Source: Gordonia prachuapensis
GTDB lineage: Bacteria > Actinomycetota > Actinomycetes > Mycobacteriales > Mycobacteriaceae
NCBI RefSeq assembly: GCF_036350515.1
Contig: NZ_JAZDUE010000010.1
Coordinates: 1-64,000, forward strand
Reading direction: 5' to 3'
DNA length: 64,000 nucleotides
Shown: in pieces, positions 60,643 through 64,000 of the stretch
Numbering within the stretch: the first letter of the stretch is position 1
How the letters are laid out: every line of letters starts with the position of its first letter
Position numbers and translations under genes: made by a program
Notes under the pieces: model-generated
What the model saw: the letters and a program-made list of their open reading frames with translations, nothing else
Database searches by the model: none
Told to the model about the DNA's origin: nothing

Positions 60643-60950
60643 GGTGCCTCCTCGTCGGGGAGTAGCGGCGCGAACGGTTCGCCGACCATGGCCGAGAGCG
60701 TCCGTTCGTTCTGCCAGGTGAGCGCTTCGAGTTCGAGAGAGTCGAGGGTCACCCACTGTCCGGACTTGGGGGACTCGATCAGCAGCCGGGTGCCGTTGCG
60801 GGTCACCGTCTTGACCACCCGTACCTCGGAGAACTCGTTGGCGATCTCGATCGGCTCGCCGACCGCGCGGTCGCGGAACTCACGGAGTCGTTCGGCCGCC
60901 GACTGGGCCGCGACCCGGTCCTGTTCCTCGCCTTCCCATCGCAGCGTCAC
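60639..60950 (-). CDS. small protein of Rieske dioxygenase operon, unknown function
   Basis: 103 residues, MTLRWEGEEQDRVAAQSAAE at the front, a predicted helix, then beta-rich RVVKTVTRNGTRLLIESPKS and GQWVTLDSLELEALTWQ. No cysteines, metal motif or membrane segment. Four-base overlaps with the beta subunit before and the dehydrogenase after show it is a real, translationally coupled member of the operon. It may assist assembly or stability of the oxygenase; I do not recognise the family. Confidence 0.75.
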   Translation of the reverse strand: MTLRWEGEEQDRVAAQSAAERLREFRDRAVGEPIEIANEFSEVRVVKTVTRNGTRLLIESPKSGQWVTLDSLELEALTWQNERTLSAMVGEPFAPLLPDEEAP

Positions 60951-61534
60951 AGGAACACCGCCAGGTTCTGGGTGCGCAGCACCGATTCGTCGACGGCGAT
61001 GTGCCGGCGGGCCAGGAGCCAGTCGCCCTCTCGGCGGCGGAGCAGGTCGCGTCGGCCGGCGGAGATGACTGCGGGCGGCTGGACGTCGCCGCGGCTACGG
61101 AACATCAGCACGCCGGACTCGACGATGAGGTGTTCGTCGTCGGCAGTGGCGAATGTGCGAACGTTGCTGAGGTGGTGGCGGATTCGTGAGGGTGGGTCCT
61201 CGGTCCAGGCGTGTTCGGTCTCGAACCGGGCAACCCGGCGGCTCAGTGAGTACTTGTCCTCGTCGAAGTGTGCCATGTTCTTGGCGGTGTCGTAGCCGGC
61301 GCCGAGCGCGGTCGTCACCTTGATGGGCATGTAGTAATGGATGTCGTCGGCCAGAAGGTCCAGCCAGCGGGAGTAGTCCTGATGATCGAGGATGTAGGTC
61401 TCCTCGACGAGCCAACGGTGCGCCAGGAGGTGGCGGGGGTCGTCGAACGCCAGGCTCTCGCCCTCGGCCTCGATCGTGGATGCCCCGGCCCCGAGCGGGG
61501 AGTCGTGCGAGCTGATGGGGACGTAGGTGCTCAT
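60947..61534 (-). CDS. aromatic-ring-hydroxylating dioxygenase, beta subunit
   Basis: 195 residues, cystatin/NTF2-like fold. LAHRWLVEETYILDHQDYSR near residue 35 and RWLDLLADDIHYYMPIKVTT, then TRKI-like RIRHHLSNVRTFATADDEH and VRRREGDWLLARRHIAVDES, are family features. It forms the alpha3beta3 hexamer with the alpha subunit. Start overlaps the alpha stop (ATGA). Confidence 0.93.
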   Translation of the reverse strand: MSTYVPISSHDSPLGAGASTIEAEGESLAFDDPRHLLAHRWLVEETYILDHQDYSRWLDLLADDIHYYMPIKVTTALGAGYDTAKNMAHFDEDKYSLSRRVARFETEHAWTEDPPSRIRHHLSNVRTFATADDEHLIVESGVLMFRSRGDVQPPAVISAGRRDLLRRREGDWLLARRHIAVDESVLRTQNLAVFL

Positions 61535-62976
61535 CGCAGGGTCTCCGTTCCGGTTGCGGTGACGGCGGCTCCGTTGGTGGCCGCGGCCGCCGAGGATCCG
61601 TTGGCGGTGGTCTTCGCCAACCCCATCTCGGTGGGTGCCGGGCGTTCGGGTTCACGTTCGAGGTGATCGGCCCACTCGCGCAACAGGTGTCGCTGGTTGT
61701 ACTCGCCGTAGCCGACGTGCGCGACGCCCGGGCCCGCGAATTCCTCGGATGTCAACGGCGCCACCACCGGTGAGTCGTCGGTGTGCATTCCCATCCGGCT
61801 GTTGAGCAACAGCCGCGAGGCCATCGTGCCGCCGGCGGTGGTTGTCAGCGACACCCAGTTCTCCACGTCGTCCTGCTCGAACATGCCGCTGCTGCCGAAG
61901 CACATCAGATACGCCTTGTAGGAGAGGTCCTTGAATCGTTGCGGCGCCTCGGCGTCCACGGCGAACCAGGAGAGTACCTCGGTCTCGTTCTCGCTGATCG
62001 GGACCCACTGGCGCAGCGATATGAACGGCAGCACGTCGTCGGAGTCCTCCACGCGCGGCCAGTTGTGCACGAAGCTCATGTTGGGGAACAGTGAGGCCGC
62101 GGAGATCATGAAGCCGTCGCGCCCGATGACGTCGAGCTGCTCGGCGCTCCAGGTCTGCTTCATCCGCTCGATCATCTCGTCCGGATAACCCACGTAGCGG
62201 AGGCGCTCCTCGAGGTCTCCCGGCGGGAGCTTGTAGGTGGTGCCGCCGCCCCGACCGGCCCAGTAGGTGTTGCCGTCCTTGCGCTTCTCGGCCTTCGGTT
62301 CGCGGAACAGGCCGATCTCGACGACGCTCGTGTGGGTCTGGGGTGTGTGGTACATGTCGCCGGCGAAGTTCTCGGCACCGATCTTCCAGTTGGCGTTGAT
62401 GCGCCACTTCTGCGGACCGCGCAACTCGATGCCGCTGGGGCTCTGCTTGGTGTAGTAGTCCAGATAGAAGGCGAAGTCGCCGAGGAACTCCCGCAACGGC
62501 GGCGCGTTGTCATCCAGGGAGATGAAGATCAATCCGTTGTAGGTGTCGAGGGCCGGGGCGGGGACGAGACGCTGGCCCTTCTTGTTGAAGCCTTCCTCGC
62601 CACCATAGGCCTCCTTGTGGAACGGCAGCCCGACGATGCGGCCGTCGTTGCGGTACGACCATCCGTGATAGGGGCACCGGAAGTGTGAGGCGTTGCCCTG
62701 CTCGGCGCGGCACACCTGCATCCCGCGGTGCAGGCACATGTTGAACATCGCGTTGATGCCGCCGGACTGATCGCGGCTGACGATGAACGAGTCCTGCAGG
62801 ACGCGGCGTACCACGTAGTCGCCGACCTGAGGGATCTCTGATTCGTGCGCGACGAACGTCCAGGTGCGCGAGAAGAGCCGTTCGGTCTCCAGCGAGAAGA
62901 TCTCGCTGTCGTTGTAGATGTTCGCCGGGATCATTCCGCGGCGCACCGCGTCCAGGGTGTGGGCCAGGTCGGACAT
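61531..62976 (-). CDS. aromatic-ring-hydroxylating dioxygenase, Rieske alpha subunit
   Basis: 481 residues. Rieske [2Fe-2S] ligands C81, H83, C101 and H104 (MCLHRGMQVC and RCPYHGWSY); mononuclear iron site with D207, H210 and H215 (GDMYHTPQTH). ENFAGDMYHTPQTH and the overall length match naphthalene/phenanthrene/phthalate-type dioxygenases of actinobacteria (NarA, NidA, PhtAa relatives). It inserts both atoms of O2 into an aromatic ring to form a cis-dihydrodiol. ATG 62976 is chosen since GAGGAG lies just before it; ATG 62988 is less likely. First gene of the seven-gene operon. Confidence 0.93.
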   Translation of the reverse strand: MSDLAHTLDAVRRGMIPANIYNDSEIFSLETERLFSRTWTFVAHESEIPQVGDYVVRRVLQDSFIVSRDQSGGINAMFNMCLHRGMQVCRAEQGNASHFRCPYHGWSYRNDGRIVGLPFHKEAYGGEEGFNKKGQRLVPAPALDTYNGLIFISLDDNAPPLREFLGDFAFYLDYYTKQSPSGIELRGPQKWRINANWKIGAENFAGDMYHTPQTHTSVVEIGLFREPKAEKRKDGNTYWAGRGGGTTYKLPPGDLEERLRYVGYPDEMIERMKQTWSAEQLDVIGRDGFMISAASLFPNMSFVHNWPRVEDSDDVLPFISLRQWVPISENETEVLSWFAVDAEAPQRFKDLSYKAYLMCFGSSGMFEQDDVENWVSLTTTAGGTMASRLLLNSRMGMHTDDSPVVAPLTSEEFAGPGVAHVGYGEYNQRHLLREWADHLEREPERPAPTEMGLAKTTANGSSAAAATNGAAVTATGTETLR

Positions 62977-63092
62977 GAGGCTCCTCATTGCGTCTGTCGG
63001 GTGGGGTTGTGTTCGAAGGCCGGCGTCGGTGTCGATGGTCGGGCCGGCGGCTCACCCCGTCTGAAATCTGTCGAGCGGAGAATCTGTAGAGC

Positions 63093-63105
63093 AGATAATC
63101 TATCT
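63093..63105. promoter_or_regulatory. AT-rich dyad upstream of the Rieske operon
   Basis: AGATA-ATC-TATCT is a perfect 5-bp dyad inside an AT-rich stretch (63070-63122) of the 193 bp gap between the aldehyde dehydrogenase and the dioxygenase. TAGAG and TAGAGATAC lie on both sides. It may be the operator or core promoter of the Rieske operon; no tandem GTCATYTG site is present here. Confidence 0.4.
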
Positions 63106-63169
63106 TCTAAGTAGAGATACTGATGGATGGTGGCAGTTTTGTCAACCGTCGATCGGGCCCAGATGGGTG

Positions 63170-64000
63170 TCAGACCACGATGTTGACGGCCTTGACCTCG
63201 GTGTAGCTGAGTAACTCGTCCACGCTCTCCTCGCGGCCCAGTCCGGAGCTCTTGACACCGCCGAAAGGCATGCCCCAGAAGTGTTGTGACGACCCGTTGA
63301 TCCACAGGTAGCCGGCCTCCAACCGCCGGGACAGGGTGATGGCGCGGGAGACATCCCGCGTCCACACGCTCGCGGTGAGTCCGTACCGCGTCGCATTGGC
63401 GATGCGGACCGCCTCCTCCTCGTCGCGCCAGCGCAGAATCGCCATCACCGGACCGAACACCTCATCGTGGGCCAGCGTCATCCCGTCGGTGACCTGGTCG
63501 AATACCGTCGGCGCAACGAAGTACCCGGCGGCGAGGTTCTCGGCGCGCCCGCCGCCGGTCAACAGTCGGGCGCCTTCTCCTCGTGCGGTGTCGATGTGGT
63601 GCAGTGACTTGTCCATCTGCGCCCGCGATGCGAGCGGCCCCATCTGAGTCGCTTCGCGCATCGGGTCGCCCACCCGCAATGCGGCGACCGCGCGTACAAC
63701 CCGGTCGGTGACCTCGTCGGCGATGTCCTCGTGGAGCAGCACCCGCGACGTGGAGCCGCAGGACTGTCCCTGCGACCAGGCGAAGTTCATCCCCCGAACG
63801 ATGCCGTCGGCGGCCGTGGCGAGATCGGCATCGGGGCAGACGATCAGAGCATTCTTCCCGCCCAGTTCCAGTGACACGTCCTTGACCCCGGACGCGGCGG
63901 CGTCGGCCTGGATCGCGCGTCCGACGGTCTCACTGCCGATGAAGCCGATGCGTCGCACATCGGGATGAGCGACCAGGGCGCGACTGGTGTCGACCGCCGA
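63170..64000 (-). CDS. aldehyde dehydrogenase (partial, N-terminus beyond window)
   Basis: The visible 277 codons run open to the window edge. VRRIGFIGSETVGRAI is the cofactor loop (FxGS); LELGGKNALIV carries the catalytic Glu; QSCGSTSRV the nucleophilic Cys; EVFGPVMAILRWRDE the NAD-binding Glu-Phe; and FGGVKSSGLGREESVDELL closes the C-terminus. It oxidises an aldehyde to its acid with NAD(P). In this setting it may act on a semialdehyde from ring cleavage or on an aromatic aldehyde. Same direction as the dioxygenase operon, but with its own 193 bp gap. Confidence 0.92.
   Translation of the reverse strand, partial: SAVDTSRALVAHPDVRRIGFIGSETVGRAIQADAAASGVKDVSLELGGKNALIVCPDADLATAADGIVRGMNFAWSQGQSCGSTSRVLLHEDIADEVTDRVVRAVAALRVGDPMREATQMGPLASRAQMDKSLHHIDTARGEGARLLTGGGRAENLAAGYFVAPTVFDQVTDGMTLAHDEVFGPVMAILRWRDEEEAVRIANATRYGLTASVWTRDVSRAITLSRRLEAGYLWINGSSQHFWGMPFGGVKSSGLGREESVDELLSYTEVKAVNIVV

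Noticed and set aside
1..64000. tRNA, rRNA or riboswitch genes
   Set aside because: No cloverleaf-like or rRNA-like sequence and no recognisable riboswitch core was found in the intergenic regions I read.

Overview
The window reads as high-GC actinobacterial chromosome, most likely Mycobacteriales (Gordonia/Rhodococcus type). I base this on GTG/ATG starts with strong GC3, a mycofactocin-type short-chain dehydrogenase, an F420-type LLM oxidoreductase, a single-chain indolepyruvate ferredoxin oxidoreductase and several CYP/Rieske-type single-cluster ferredoxins. The species is an inference. No rRNA, tRNA or CRISPR array was seen.

Layout. 1-1 kb: tail of an IS630-type transposase and decayed DNA. 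1-9 kb: a PLD-plus-DEAD/DEAH helicase, a Phd/RelE-like toxin-antitoxin pair, an aldo/keto reductase with a divergent TetR, a large alpha/beta hydrolase and a frameshifted gene remnant. 9-12 kb: ferredoxin, ferredoxin reductase, FAH-family hydrolase, TetR. 12-24 kb: indolepyruvate ferredoxin oxidoreductase, then an operon with a small DUF4286-like protein, a ferredoxin/metallo-beta-lactamase fusion, a TIM-barrel isomerase, a ferredoxin and HyuB/HyuA. 24-29 kb: a CoA-ester catabolic unit (thiolase, APH-type phosphotransferase, SDR, acyl-CoA dehydrogenase, TetR) around a perfect TetR-type operator. 29-40 kb: two FAH hydrolases, three paralogous amidohydrolases, a two-component flavin monooxygenase (oxygenase and reductase), an AraC regulator and an aromatic-acid-type MFS transporter. 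40-52 kb: two VOC proteins, NmrA-like protein, two SDRs, an alpha/beta hydrolase and a ferredoxin, interleaved with three paralogous GAF histidine kinases and two NarL-type response regulators. 52-57.5 kb: LLM oxidoreductase, NmrA-like protein, two aldo/keto reductases and a zinc-independent MDR. 57.7-64 kb: a complete Rieske ring-hydroxylating dioxygenase operon and a truncated aldehyde dehydrogenase.

The main new observation is a tandem motif, GTCATTTGAC followed 23-24 bp later by GTCATCTGnC, found seven times in intergenic regions between 9 and 50 kb. All seven are oriented toward a catabolic gene: ferredoxin/reductase/FAH, amidohydrolase/FAH/FAH, MFS/amidohydrolases, VOC/NmrA, mycofactocin-type SDR, alpha/beta hydrolase/kinase/regulator, and ferredoxin/VOC. 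In five of them a GTGA-N6-TCAC dyad (one degenerate) lies 56-61 bp further on. Together with the embedded kinase/regulator genes this looks like a dispersed single regulon for uptake, oxygenation, deamination/hydrolysis and ring-fission-product hydrolysis of an unidentified, probably aromatic or N-containing, substrate. The motif was found by eye; its regulator and inducer are inference.
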